A stretch of 64,000 nucleotides of DNA from Owenia fusiformis (lineage: Eukaryota; Annelida; Polychaeta; Sabellida; Oweniidae). The notes below the pieces were generated by a model, which was not told the origin of the DNA, did not search any database, and saw only the letters and a program-made list of their open reading frames with translations. Positions within the stretch are counted from its first letter, which is position 1. The number at the start of each line of letters is the position of its first letter. The stretch is from NCBI GenBank assembly GCA_903813345.2, contig CAIIXF020000008.1, positions 31,518,867 to 31,582,866 on the forward strand, written 5' to 3'. The position numbers and the translations under genes were made by a program. Shown here one piece after another: positions 45,400 through 56,109 of the stretch.

Positions 45400-45522
45400 T
45401 TTGCTGTTTAGTTTTACAGTATCACATCAGAGTAAGGGAAACGGCGTACGCACGATCAGACTGCTATTAATACTCCAGTCGATAGCTCAGGATAGAACAG
45501 AGTGTCAATAGAAAACGAACAA
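45400..45522 (+). other. Predicted 5' exon (UTR plus first base of the start codon), Cys-rich peptide gene 1
   Basis: The start is set ~30 bp after the TATA box; the end is at CGAACAA-GTAAGT (donor at 45523). The exon contains no ATG. Its last base A joins TG at 52022 to make ATG, giving AACA-ATG-G, a strong Kozak context. Its end (AGTGTCAATAGAA ... AAGTAAGT) resembles the exon end before gene 2 (AGTGGCAATAGAA ... AAGTAAGT at 54311-54340). The intron would be 6.5 kb, filled with repeats. Confidence 0.5.
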
Positions 45523-45872
45523 GTAAGTTAGCATATTATAATTCATTAATTGTTCCATTGTCTGATACTTACTTAGAAATACACATAATTTTATATAGCA
45601 ATTAGAGGTCCATTTTCACATTTAGGGTTGCTGATAATGTTTGTCATTTTTGTACTTGAACTTGAACACTATTCATAAGTTTTAAAAGATTTTTATTCAA
45701 CGGTCACAATTAAGATATTTAGAGTTGCGCAATTGTATTCAATTGAGTAATTCTGTAGAAGAAATCGTCCAAAGCATTTCAGAATAAAGACTAGTCGTCA
45801 TACGATAGACGTCGATATTCTCACTTCACACATCGACTTCGACATATTCTTATAAAGTGCAACATTGACATT

Positions 45873-46557
45873 TACAGAGTGGGCCAAAAATGATCGCATC
45901 AGAAAAAGAAGCTAACGCAAAATTAGAATGAATGAAAACATTTGAAAGATATAATCAGAAGAGAAGTGTCAGAAGAAGGAAAATATTATTATCAACATAT
46001 GAGAATAAAATTTGAGTTAGCGGACGGAACTTTGTACTTTGGCCGTCATCAGCAATTCCCAAATATGCAATTCGTATGCAAAATGGTTGCGATCATCATA
46101 CCTACCCCACATGGAATCGTATTGAGGGTCGGGCAGAACCCTAAGAGAAGGCTTTGGAGGTTGGGGAGGGTTCTGCCCGACCCTCCATACAATTCCCTGT
46201 GACCGTACCCCAATGTTAAGTTATATATGGGTAAATAATCAAAATGGAATTCGTTTTAAATTACATAAAATGGTATTGTTTGTAAATAAGCATTCTTTCT
46301 TTTGACATGCAATAACTTATAATCAGCTTATTCTTCAAATTGACTCATTTATTGCAAAAAAATCGTTTAAAATCGACTAAAAAATCAGTATTGCAAATCT
46401 CATATTGCGGAAAAGTTGTCATTTTATTTGTTTTTATGATTTCGGAGAACATTAAATTGTCTCTGATTTGATAGTACTATGATGTAAATTGCTCTATTAT
46501 GTATATAAACCGAGTAAGCTAATTTTTAAACGGAGTAATATTCTAGCACACCCTGTA
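45873..46557. mobile_element. Possible mariner-like remnant
   Basis: TACAGAGTGGGCCAAAAATG at the left resembles the 33250 element. The right end CACACCCTGTA is only a weak mirror. A strong internal hairpin (GGTCGGGCAGAACCCT / AGGGTTCTGCCCGACC) lies at 46127-46184. The frame at 45942-46202 runs through that hairpin and is not supported as a gene. Confidence 0.35.
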
Positions 46558-46716
46558 TTAACAACACGATCGTAATCAGTTCTCTTCCGTTGGTTAGTAT
46601 TGAAATAAACTAGCAGTTTGTCCAGTAGAATCTTAAATCTTTGAAAGAATTGTTTTCAGCAACAATGGTTTTATTAATTCGTAAAATTGGTAATTTATGG
46701 TAAGATCAGTTCTAGA

Positions 46717-47330
46717 GCAACTATAGTATCAACTAGCAAGTAAAGTATCAACCAGCCAATATAAGATCGATTAAAGCAATTGAAGTACCAACTATAAACT
46801 GGTATATGAACTTCTAGTAACCATAGTATGGCCTAAAACTATTATATCAAATAGAATCTATATATCAACTATCAATCATACATGTAGTATCAACTAACAG
46901 CATTGACAATAACTATTAAACATGTATCAACTACCAACTAACGTATCGGTTTGCAACTATGATATCAACAAGCAACTGTAGTATCAACTAGCAACTAATA
47001 AAAGTATCAACTAGCAACTTTAATATCAACAAGCAACAGTTATATCAACTGCCATGTAACACTAACAATAACTAACAAGTATCAACTAACAACTTAAGTA
47101 TCAACTTGGAACTATAGTATCAACTAGCAACTAATTAACGTATCAATTTGCAACTATGATATCAACAAGCAACTAGCTGTAGTATCAACTAGCAACTAGC
47201 TGTAGTATCAACTAGCAACTTTAATATCAACAAGCAACTATATCAAATAGCAACTAATAAAAGTATCAACTAGCAACTATAATCTCAACAAGCAACGGTT
47301 ATATCAACTGTCATGTAATCTATCAACTAT
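46717..47330 (+). repeat. AGTATCAACTAGCAACT minisatellite
   Basis: About 600 bp of irregular 14-22-bp units based on TATCAACTAGCAACTATAG. Unit order is degenerate. It lies in the predicted intron of Cys-rich gene 1. Confidence 0.8.
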
Positions 47331-48238
47331 AGCATCACCTACATTTGATGGAGTTTTACAGGTTCTTAACATTCTTCGTACAGGACATCATTACTAAGCT
47401 GATCATGAATATATTATGACGTACTACGATATGTTTTCTTATTTTTGACAGTTTCTGGATATAAAATCTCATTGAAATGTTGATTTAAGTGTTTTTACTG
47501 CAATTTGGGCACCTGGCAATGTTTTCATTGCAGTGCGTTCTCGTTGAATAGGAGCTCGGCATTGTTTTTTAATCTGTCGAAACAGCTTTTCAAACGTCAT
47601 AAATTAGAAATGAATCTAGAATTGACATTGTATATGTACGGAAAGCGAAAGGGGATATACCGCAGAATTTAAAATTCAATGGAGTTTTAACATGGGAGTG
47701 ATTTCACACACCGCGGCCCAGTCAGATATATTTCTGCGCACTTTATTTATTTAATTCACTTTGCACAACGCGCCCCCTGTAATTCATTCAGTGCGCAATT
47801 AAAAATTGTTTATGAGTGATATCGCACACCGCGGCCCAGTGAGATCGAGCTGTGCACTTTATTTATTAACACACTCAAAATATCGCGCTGAAGCTTGTAT
47901 ATGCTGGCGCGATGTAATTATAGTTTTCTGTTAATAAATGCCCAACAAGAAACGGTAGCACAACGAATTCAACTTTTTTCGAAAGACTGCAGACTTGACC
48001 TGCGAAATTGTAATTTTGGATCACAGTGATGCCTCTAGAGAGGATATCTATGAGAATTACAGATTATAGTGCGCAGAATTATAAAGTCAAACTGACCTCA
48101 AAATGGTAGTACACAGTGTACACTGCCATCTTTCAATAAAGTAACTACAGACCTTCGTATACAAAATACCAGAATGATTGATGTAATACCTGTATACCGT
48201 TTCTTCTGGGAGAAGGAAAGTTCCTATATGTATTCCAT

Positions 48239-48424
48239 GGCCGTAGCCAGGGGGCCTCACCCCCCTCCCCCTTGCCAAATATTCGTTCAAAATCATGCAG
48301 TTTTCACCATTCTTAGCACTTTTTGCATGATTTTTTTTGCCATAACTGTCAAAAAGCTCCCCCCTCTTGGCAAAATCTCCCCCTTGGTAAAACCACTCCC
48401 CCAGGTTAATCCAGGATACGGGTC
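48239..48424. mobile_element. CCCGTAGCCAGG-type MITE, copy 2
   Basis: GGCCGTAGCCAGGGGGCC ... ATCATGCAGTTTTCACCATT ... TCCAGGATACGGGTC. It shares the AAAATCATGCAGTTTT block with copy 1 (38221-38238). Confidence 0.7.
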
Positions 48425-48984
48425 TGTATTCTTAGACGAGATTGTTCAAGAACATAAGGTAGACATAAGTGCCACCTGTTAAAAGCTAGGAGATCTTTTC
48501 TAAGTTATTAAGGATGTTCCCTGGTCAGATAGGAAAATATTCAATAGTATTTAACTTTTTCTCAAAAATGGTTTTCTGGGATTCTCACGGGCAACAAAGA
48601 ATATTAAAACTTTAAAAACCATATGTTAGTGTGCTTTTTTCTGAGCAAGAGGCCTCTAAAGTGTCAATATTTGACAAAAGTGGGCGTGGCACTTTCTCAT
48701 TGAAACCCATGTTAAAAATCAGGTTTTCACCCCAAAACACACTTTTGAATATTTAACTTTTTCTTAAACTCACAGAAACACTTAGTTATGCTATGTACTT
48801 CACATTTTGAAAAGAAAAATTAGGGGTTGGTGTTCATCGTTTTCAACTTCGTCCAGGGAACATCCTTAAGTCATCAATCAGCAGACTGGTAATTGTATCC
48901 CCCACCCACTTCAAACTCCATACACTAACATACTATTACAATTTTATCTGTGTTTATTTGACTGTAGAAGGTGTACATTCAAAG

Positions 48985-50525
48985 CATTGAATTGCATTTC
49001 ATTGCATTGTATTGTATTGTATTGTATAGCACATCATTGTATTGTATTGTACTGCAGTGTACTGTATTCTATTGCACAGCATTATTTTGTATTGCACTGT
49101 ATTGTATTGCATTGTATTGACTTGCACTGTATTGTATTTTATTGCACTGCATTGCACTACATTGTATTGCACTGTATTGAACTGCGATGTATTGTATTGC
49201 ACTGTATTGTATTGTACTGCACTGAACTGCGATGTATTGTATTGCACTGTATTGTATTGCACTGCACAGTATTGAACTGCGATGTATTGTATTGCACTGC
49301 ATTGTATTGCACTGTACCACATTGTATTGCACTGCATTGTATTGGAATGAACTACATTGTAACTGTATTGCATTTTATTGCACTACATTGCACTACATTG
49401 TATTGCACTGTATTGAACTGCGATGTATTATATTGCACTGCATTGTATTGCACTGTACCACATTGTGTTGCACTGTATTGTATTACACTGCATTGTTTTG
49501 CACAGCAATATATTGCACTGCACCATATTGTATTGCACTGAATTGCAATGCACTGCATTGTATTATATTGCACTGTATTGTATTGCACTGCATTGTATTG
49601 TACTGTACCACATTGTATTGCACTGCATTGTATTGAAATGAACTACATTGTAACTGTATTGTATTTTATTGCACTGCATTGCAATACATTGTATTGCACT
49701 GTATTGAACTGCGATGTATTGTATTGCACTACATTATATTGCACTGTACCACATTGTGTTGCACTGTATTGTATTACACTGCATTGTTTTGTATTGCACA
49801 GCAATATATTGCACTGCACCATATTGTATTGCACTGCATTGCAATGCACTGCATTGTATTATATTGCACTGTATTGTATTGCACAGTATTGTATTGCATT
49901 GTCTTGAATTACACTGCATTTTATTACACTGCATTGTATTTTATTGCAGTGTACTGTATTGTATTGCACAGAATTGTATTGTATTGCACTGTGTTGTATT
50001 GCATTGTATTGAATTGGACTGTATTGTATTTTATTGCACTGCATTGCACTACATTATATTGCACTGTATTAAACTGCGATGTATTGTATTGCACTGCATT
50101 GTATTGCACTGTACCACATTGTATTGCACTGTATTGTATTGAAATAAACTACATTGTATTGCACTGCACGGCATTTTTTTGCATTGTATTGCATTGCACT
50201 GCATTGTATTGCATTATATTGCACTGTATTGTATTGCATCGTATTGCACTGCATTTTATTGTATTATATTGCACTACATTGTATTGTATCACATTGCACT
50301 GCATTTTTTGCATCATATAAAACTGCTTTGTATTGCATCATATTACACTACATTGTATTGCATCATATTGCACTGCATTGTATTGCATCATATTGCTCTG
50401 CATTGTATTGCATCATATTGCACCGCATTGTATTACATCATATTGCACCACATTGTATAGCATCATATTGCACTATTGCACTGCATTGTATAACATCATA
50501 TTGCACTGCATTGTATTGCATCATT
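48985..50525. repeat. 1.5-kb period-5 array (TATTG / CACTG / CATTG / TACTG)
   Basis: Nearly every fifth pair of bases is TG, built of pentamers of the form NANTG. The Ile/Val/Leu/Cys/His-rich open frames in all frames of both strands are consequences of the period and absence of stops. They are not genes. Longer sub-repeats (for example CTGTATTGAACTGCGATGTA at several sites) show higher-order duplication. Confidence 0.95.
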
Positions 50526-51433
50526 ATCCGTATTTACCATTTCGTTACAGTTTTATTACATAAAATGTTATTTATAAGATTATAATTTTCAAACATTGAA
50601 AATATTTTATACAATATCAATTAAAAGATATGAAATACCCAAAATAATATATTTTCAATGGAACCCTTTGCAAGGGTCACTTCAACATAACGCCACGTGT
50701 AATCTGTATGCATACGCCCTCTTTTAATGAACATTATCTTTGAAACCATATTAGAATCGAATCTGATAAAAGTGCGCATGTCCTGGATGTGCTGCGCGCT
50801 AGAATCGGGAAATCTCAAAGTTCTCCTCGTTAGAGCCATCAATATTATCCAAAATTGTCATTTCGCTGGTTCACTCCGAAGTCTTTCGAAAAAAATCAAA
50901 TTCGAATTTTTATTCTTTTTTTATTCACAGATAATCATTTTTTCATCGCGCACTGAATGCCGGAATTTCTGCGCACTTTATTTTAATTAACTTTGCACAA
51001 CGCGGCCCCTGTAATTCATTCAGTGCGCGATGAAATCTATCTGACTGGGCCGCGGTGTGTGATATCACTCCCATGTTAAAACTCCATTCGATTTTGAATT
51101 ATGCGCATGTCCCCTATCGCTTTCCGTATATATGTTATTAATAACATAGTCATATTTCAATGAGTTGTAAGGGAACCTAGACCACTAGAAGTATGTTTTG
51201 TATTGTATTCTATTCTATTCTTTCCATGCTTTTTTCCTAGGGAAATAAAATCATATTGTCGCTCTTAAAATAAGGTTCACTTAGAAAAATCGTACAATAA
51301 ATATGGATTGGTTTATTTTACATATGAATTTTATTCCACGGGAAATATGATATTGACCTCGGTAAATATGATATTGACATTAACTAAGCTTTAAAAGACC
51401 TTCAGAAGTTTGCACTATTTAAGTATTACTTCT

Positions 51434-51739
51434 GCAATATACAATTGTAAACCTCTCTTGAGAACAACTGGCAAATTTGTAAACCGATACTGTAAACCTC
51501 CGGTCTCGGCCAATCCAATGATTTTCAAATATATCAATCATATCCACTCATGGATATCAAAATCTTCACTCATTTGTTGCGCTAGGATATTCCAATAATT
51601 GCCGTCGGTTTAACAAAACAATTGTTAACTTCTCTACTCGGTCAACTGGGAAAATGGTATACCGATATTGTAAACCTTGAAAGTACTGTTGACCGAGACC
51701 TGCCAGCTGACCTCAAGAGAGGTCTACAATTGTATATTG
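51434..51739. mobile_element. ~300-bp fold-back element
   Basis: CAATATACAATTGTAAACCT + CTCTTGAG is mirrored by CTCAAGAGAGGTCTACAATTG + TATATTG. The inner CTCCGGTCTCGG pairs with CCGAGACC with mismatches. It lies in the predicted intron of Cys-rich gene 1. Confidence 0.7.
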
Positions 51740-52021
51740 TTTCATATTGTGCAATTTACTGCAAACTAGACAATTTTCCGTTGCGACTAAGTACGCCATT
51801 GTTGAACAGTTTGAAATTATAATCTGAAAAGTGCAACGGATGTATGCTTTTTAATTTTCGTTCATGTTGTTTTCAGAAAAGTTTTGTTCAAAGCTACGCG
51901 TATATACGAGTAAAAACGAAATGTCGTGGTATTCATAAAAGCTCTCTTCAAACTTATGATTTTGAAATGTATTTTCATCGCCAAAGTTTAACATTTATTA
52001 TTTCTTAATAATTTTTTCCAG

Positions 52022-52236
52022 TGGTGACTGTACGACAGATGTTGCTGGTTGCAGGGTTACTAATGATGTTCTGTCTGTCACACGCAGAGGGTACCCTTTT
52101 AGATGAATGTCTTGCAAAAGAAGGAGCCACCTTAGCTATTTATCAGTGTTGTGTTCAAAAGGCGGCGGCGTATACAGACCCTATAGGGGCAACTCTCCTA
52201 TGCTGTGAAGATCCACCATTGTTCTATTGTCCTTAA
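52022..52236 (+). CDS. Secreted cysteine-rich peptide 1 (coding exon, split start codon)
   Basis: The acceptor is TTTTTTCCAG at 52021; the stop TAA is at 52234. If joined to the A at 45522 the start codon is A|TG and the product is 71 residues; otherwise ATG at 52039 gives 65. The N-terminus (VTVRQMLLVAGLLMMFCLSH) is a signal peptide, cleaved around AEG. The mature part (~47 residues) has six cysteines: C-x12-CC-x16-CC-x7-C, ending CCEDPPLFYCP. The paralogue at 55301 has the same exon length, the same 17-nt leader to the second Met and the same CCEDP..F.CP end. I know no named family with this spacing. A secreted disulphide-rich peptide (antimicrobial, signalling or toxin-like) is inferred only. 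Confidence 0.75.
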
Positions 52237-52832
52237 AACTCCATATAGTCATATTTCACCATCAAATTCCCATCATCAAATGCACATGTACAATACGAGT
52301 ATATATATGACAATTACATCTCAGGTGCCTACGCATACGAAAGACAAAACATGCAGCATGAAGGCAAAATGCTATTCCCGGGGATAAAATACGTCATCCC
52401 CGGGGATTAAAGACTGTTATCCCCGGGTATTAACATTCAGGTTAAGATTAGGGACTTAGGCTACTTGTCCTATTTCTCAATACGTTATTTATGGCATGGA
52501 TTGCGAGAATAGGAATTAAAATCATAGACAAACATATAAATTCCATTGAAATTGTTTGTAACACATTCAAAAGAAAGAAAATGCTGATCAATGTATTGGA
52601 TCTGACTGATGGGCTTCGTATCTTTGCACTGTACAAATGCTGATTAATGAATTTTATCTAAGATACACTAATCACTTGATTCCAACATTTCAAAACCATC
52701 CTTTATAAATTAATAATCATATCACAAAAATATTACTTTTATGAGATAGTAAATAAAACTATGTTATTATCCTATTGTTATGCGATATCATAGGTTGATT
52801 TAAAGCTGTCAATAAAAACTGTCTATTTTAAA
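52237..52832 (+). other. Predicted 3' UTR of Cys-rich peptide 1, with triple CCCCGGGG palindrome
   Basis: 52373-52430 carries three copies of the self-complementary core AT(T/C)CCCGGGGAT. A poly(A) signal (AATAAA, 52811-52816) lies in TAAAGCTGTCAATAAAA, and gene 2 has the matching TAAAGCTGTCAAAAATAAAA at almost the same distance from its stop (575 versus 574 bases). An earlier AATAAA is at 52752. Confidence 0.55.
52811..52816 (+). terminator. Poly(A) signal, Cys-rich peptide 1
   Basis: AATAAA in a context conserved with gene 2 (TAAAGCTGTCA upstream). Confidence 0.55.
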
Positions 52833-53164
52833 AAATGATTTCTTTATTTTTCTTTATTCTATACTGAACAGGTTACGATTTTTAAAGCCAAAATATTTCA
52901 ATAATAAGGGAGGTTAAACTAAACAATAGGGAGGTTAATTAGATACACGTTCTTTTAAAAACGTGGTGTACATGAACGTGTAGAATTATGATCGATCCTC
53001 TGTTGATTAGCTCTCTGTTTAATTGGCCGATTGAGTATAAAGGTATCCAGAAAATAATTGTAATTAGGTCCCTGGGAAAGTGAATTGTAAGCGAGATAGT
53101 AATCCCCGGTGGTCGAACTATTGCACGCTCACTTACATGTTCTCTTAGAAACGTGTAACTTAAC

Positions 53165-53322
53165 AGGCTCGTAGCCAGAGGGATTCGACGAACCTCCCCC
53201 CAGACCAAATTCTTTCAAGATTTTGGCCATTCTGGATTCTGGACCAAAATTGTCAAAAATGAACCCCTTGGAATTTTCAAAAAGTGCCCCCCCCCCCCGT
53301 GGGAAATCCTGGCTACTGGCTT
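53165..53322. mobile_element. CCCGTAGCCAGG-type MITE, copy 3
   Basis: GGCTCGTAGCCAGAGGGATT ... AATGAACCCC ... AATCCTGGCTACTGGC. It is the most diverged of the three. Confidence 0.65.
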
Positions 53323-53604
53323 TCTTAACCTCCCTATTTATAGAGAACATGCACGTGAATGGGTAAATTTATGGTCCTTTTAGGATAAGTCCACCCCCCC
53401 CCCTTTTTAGTATCATGGTCCTATTGTGTTTAAGGAAAATAATTGTAGCTCAAATTTTGATTTTCCTATAAGAAACTTCCCATTGGATAACATAATAAAA
53501 ATGAGATTTTGACATCTAATTTTCCGAACAGGGCAAAATTTAGGCAATAGGCAAATTAAATAATTAGGTAAAATTACCTCTTTGGAATGACTTAAAGAGT
53601 CGGC

Positions 53605-53790
53605 ATGGTGCCCCGCTGTGAAAGAAATGATGGTCCCCCAGGAATTATGGTCCCCTTTCTTAACGGCCCTTACTGCCCCTGATTGTGTATAAGATAACGA
53701 GGGAAAGAGTTGTATTTAGGTCATCATAAAAATCAATGGAGAGTAGGACCATCATTTGATAGGATCTCCTTCCCTTTTGCACTGGGTATG
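53605..53790. repeat. Dispersed repeat, second copy of 31183-31360
   Basis: ATGGTCCCCTTTCTTAACGG ... GGGAAAGAGTTGTATTTAGG ... GTAGGACCATCATTTGATAG. No termini are recognised. Confidence 0.7.
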
Positions 53791-54245
53791 GTGTTTCCAT
53801 ATTATTATCGAGAAGTTTAAAATTTATCATCTATGCTAACTAATATTTATCAAAGCACTGTAAGGTAAACATGTAATATTATTTTCTACGGAGTGGACAA
53901 CTATTTTCCTCGCATCTCATACTCATTGTGTTTAAGGAAAATAACTAAACTCCCTATTGCTAATAAGGACCAGTTATGTGGAAATAGTCCATAGACATTA
54001 TGTTTCACGTATCATATGTTCTTCAAAACATTGCCAACTTAACCTCCCTTTTAACTAAGTAATACTTCGATAAAATATTTGGGCAAGTTTATACCATAAA
54101 ATAACATTCCTTAAAACATAAATTCATGTTTTAATCGGATGTTTAACAAAACAATAAGATGCTTGGTCAGAATGTGGCAATTAAACCAAGCAAGAGATAA
54201 AATATTCGCAGTTGTACTGTATCACCCTTACTCAGTACAAGTTAC

Positions 54246-54253
54246 CATAAAAC
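54246..54253 (+). promoter_or_regulatory. Candidate TATA-like box of Cys-rich peptide gene 2
   Basis: CATAAAAC in GTTACCATAAAACTGAA, aligned with GTTCGCTATAAAACCAA of gene 1. Confidence 0.35.
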
Positions 54254-54274
54254 TGAATCGAGTATAGCTGCTAC

Positions 54275-54336
54275 ATATTGTAAGTTATTGGGACAGGCAT
54301 TAACTGGCAAAGTGGCAATAGAATTTCAATAAAAAA
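54275..54336 (+). other. Predicted 5' exon, Cys-rich peptide gene 2
   Basis: It contains no ATG and ends ...AGTGGCAATAGAATTTCAAT + AAAAAA-GTAAGT (donor at 54337). The last base A plus TG at 55301 makes the start codon, as in gene 1. The start is estimated from the TATA-like box. It is AT-rich, so the donor alone is weak evidence. Confidence 0.4.
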
Positions 54337-55300
54337 GTAAGTAAAATATATCTATAGATCATTAAAATGTCAAAAATAGTTTCATGTATCACGATTTCAG
54401 TAAGCATATGTATATGTCAGAATTGAATACAGACAATTGAATTAATAATTTTCTCAAATATACTGACCCAAATTACAATTCTCTTTGATGGATATTTCCT
54501 TTAACTAGAAACACTTATAAATACAAATTTATTTTCGTTTTTAAAATCTATATCTGTTTGATAATTACCTCGTCCGCGACAAAAATGAATTCCTTCAACT
54601 AATACGACATTTAGTTAGAGCCAAAAATGTGCAAACTCAAGTAATAACTCTCAATGAAATAACAGGGAGTAGATATGGAGAAAAGTATATGAGGGAGTTC
54701 ATAGAATTTCGTCAAACAATGTAGATTACAGCATGTAGTTAAAATACAATGACATTTATTTACAACACAATTGTGATCAGTTTTGTTCATTTCTCCCTGA
54801 GGACAAAAACTAATGATGTTTCGCGTTGTATCCAATTCAAGGCCATGTTTGTAAAGGAGCAGGTTTTACAGGGTGGCTCAAAAATGATCAAATCACTAGA
54901 TTGGACAAATATAATGTCAATCTCAGTATTATATTATTCGCGACCATGATCTTGGTTTATAGTAAGTATGAACAATAGTCACGTCTTTCTTGTGTGGTAA
55001 TGGACGCCCACGCATTCTCGAAATACGTCATCAACCAGGTCTCTTGTTAAAAACTCATGACGAATAAAATCTATTTTGAAAACATGTTTATCAGGCTACA
55101 TACTGTATATTGACATATTTTCAAAATTTGCATGTCCGGGTTATGCAACAATATTTAGAGTTTAAAGATTCACACTGAATATTCATATATAATGTCCAAG
55201 GTTTTCCTTCAGAAAGATCTTTTAGTTTAAACTATAGTCGCGTCAATATGTGAGACATTAATCAAAACCAAAAGTGCCTTGTTACATATCTTTATTCCAG

Positions 55301-55515
55301 TGACGATTACGAGACAGATGGCGCTGTTTTTGATAGCATGGGTCTTCCTCATTTTCTGCCTGACAAACATAGATGGCACTCACATCTGTAAACCAACATG
55401 CATTGCTTGCTGTAACGGCAAAGTTAAATTGTTCAGACTTTCTCAGATATCAGGAGCTGAAATATTTGCAAGATGCTGCGAGGACCCACTATCATTTGAC
55501 TGCCCAGTTGAATAA
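55301..55515 (+). CDS. Secreted cysteine-rich peptide 2 (coding exon, split start codon)
   Basis: The acceptor is CTTTATTCCAG at 55300; the stop TAA is at 55513. With A|TG at the junction the product is 71 residues, as for gene 1; from ATG at 55318 it is 65. The N-terminus (TITRQMALFLIAWVFLIFCL) is a signal peptide, cleaved near NIDG. The mature part has seven cysteines: C-x3-C-x2-CC-x20-CC-x7-C, ending CCEDPLSFDCPVE. The C-terminal CCEDP..F.CP block is shared with gene 1; the middle is strongly diverged, with one extra cysteine gained near the N-terminus. An odd cysteine could allow dimerisation. Tandem orientation, equal length and matching 3' UTR show local duplication. Confidence 0.75.
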
Positions 55516-56088
55516 GGATATACTGAGCCCAAACTCGAGATTAGAATTGTACATGTACATATAAAGCTGCTGTTTGGAACACCTTCGTTGGAGCAGGCTT
55601 CAGAATAACAAAACCAATAGAAATGGATTGGGGATTTATATCTAATTTTCAGGAAGTTTATTAAGATTAGAAGAATCTTTGCCTTTAAGTCATCCGTGGG
55701 CTGTCGTGCACCAGAATATTTATTTTATTACAAGGACCAATAAATGGATTAAGAATATTTTTATATTGCATATGCTAAAAGAGAGAATTAAAATGACTAG
55801 TCACAATGTATGAGATTCTAATGGATGTATAACACTAAAGTACAGATGGAATGATTAATGTACTTTACTTCTTTACTGGACTTTTCACTGAATACGTTTC
55901 GTTGTCTTGAACTGTATATTATTTATAATCTTTGAATAACACTTTCAACAAATGACAAGTGGCACTTCTAATTTAACATTTCAAATGTATTCTCCATTAT
56001 ATAGGAACACAAGAATAATCGCCTTTTAAAGATATCAATATCTTATTCTTTTACAATGAGATATCCTTGTTAATGTAAAGCTGTCAAA

Positions 56089-56094
56089 AATAAA
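56089..56094 (+). terminator. Poly(A) signal, Cys-rich peptide 2
   Basis: AATAAA in TAAAGCTGTCAAAAATAAAA, 574 bases after the stop; homologous to 52811-52816. Confidence 0.55.
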
Positions 56095-56109
56095 ACATTA
56101 TTTCTTTTA

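Larger units (their letters stand above)
47637..51128. mobile_element. 3.5-kb composite bounded by ~180-bp inverted repeats
   Basis: The left arm 47637-47815 (TACGGAAAGCGA... GGAGTTTTAACATGGGAGTG ... CACACCGCGGCCCAGTCAGA) is mirrored at 50930-51128 (TCTGACTGGGCCGCGGTGTG ... CACTCCCATGTTAAAACTCC ... TCGCTTTCCGTA). An inner GCGCACT...GTTGTGC module is flipped relative to the arms, and a third partial copy lies at 47815-47880. It encloses a MITE and the period-5 array. Confidence 0.75.

Noticed and set aside
45942-46202. 86-codon frame ending RRLWRLGRVLPDPPYNSL
   Set aside because: It runs through a perfect hairpin inside a probable mariner remnant; no homologous features or splice context.
48985-50585. 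Many long open frames rich in Cys/Ile/His/Leu (plus) or Gln/Tyr/Asn (minus)
   Set aside because: They are forced by a period-5 repeat without stop codons and occur in all frames of both strands.
52021-52023. GTG as start codon of Cys-rich peptide 1
   Set aside because: The G is the last base of the AG acceptor, and a split ATG or the ATG at 52039 explains both paralogues better.
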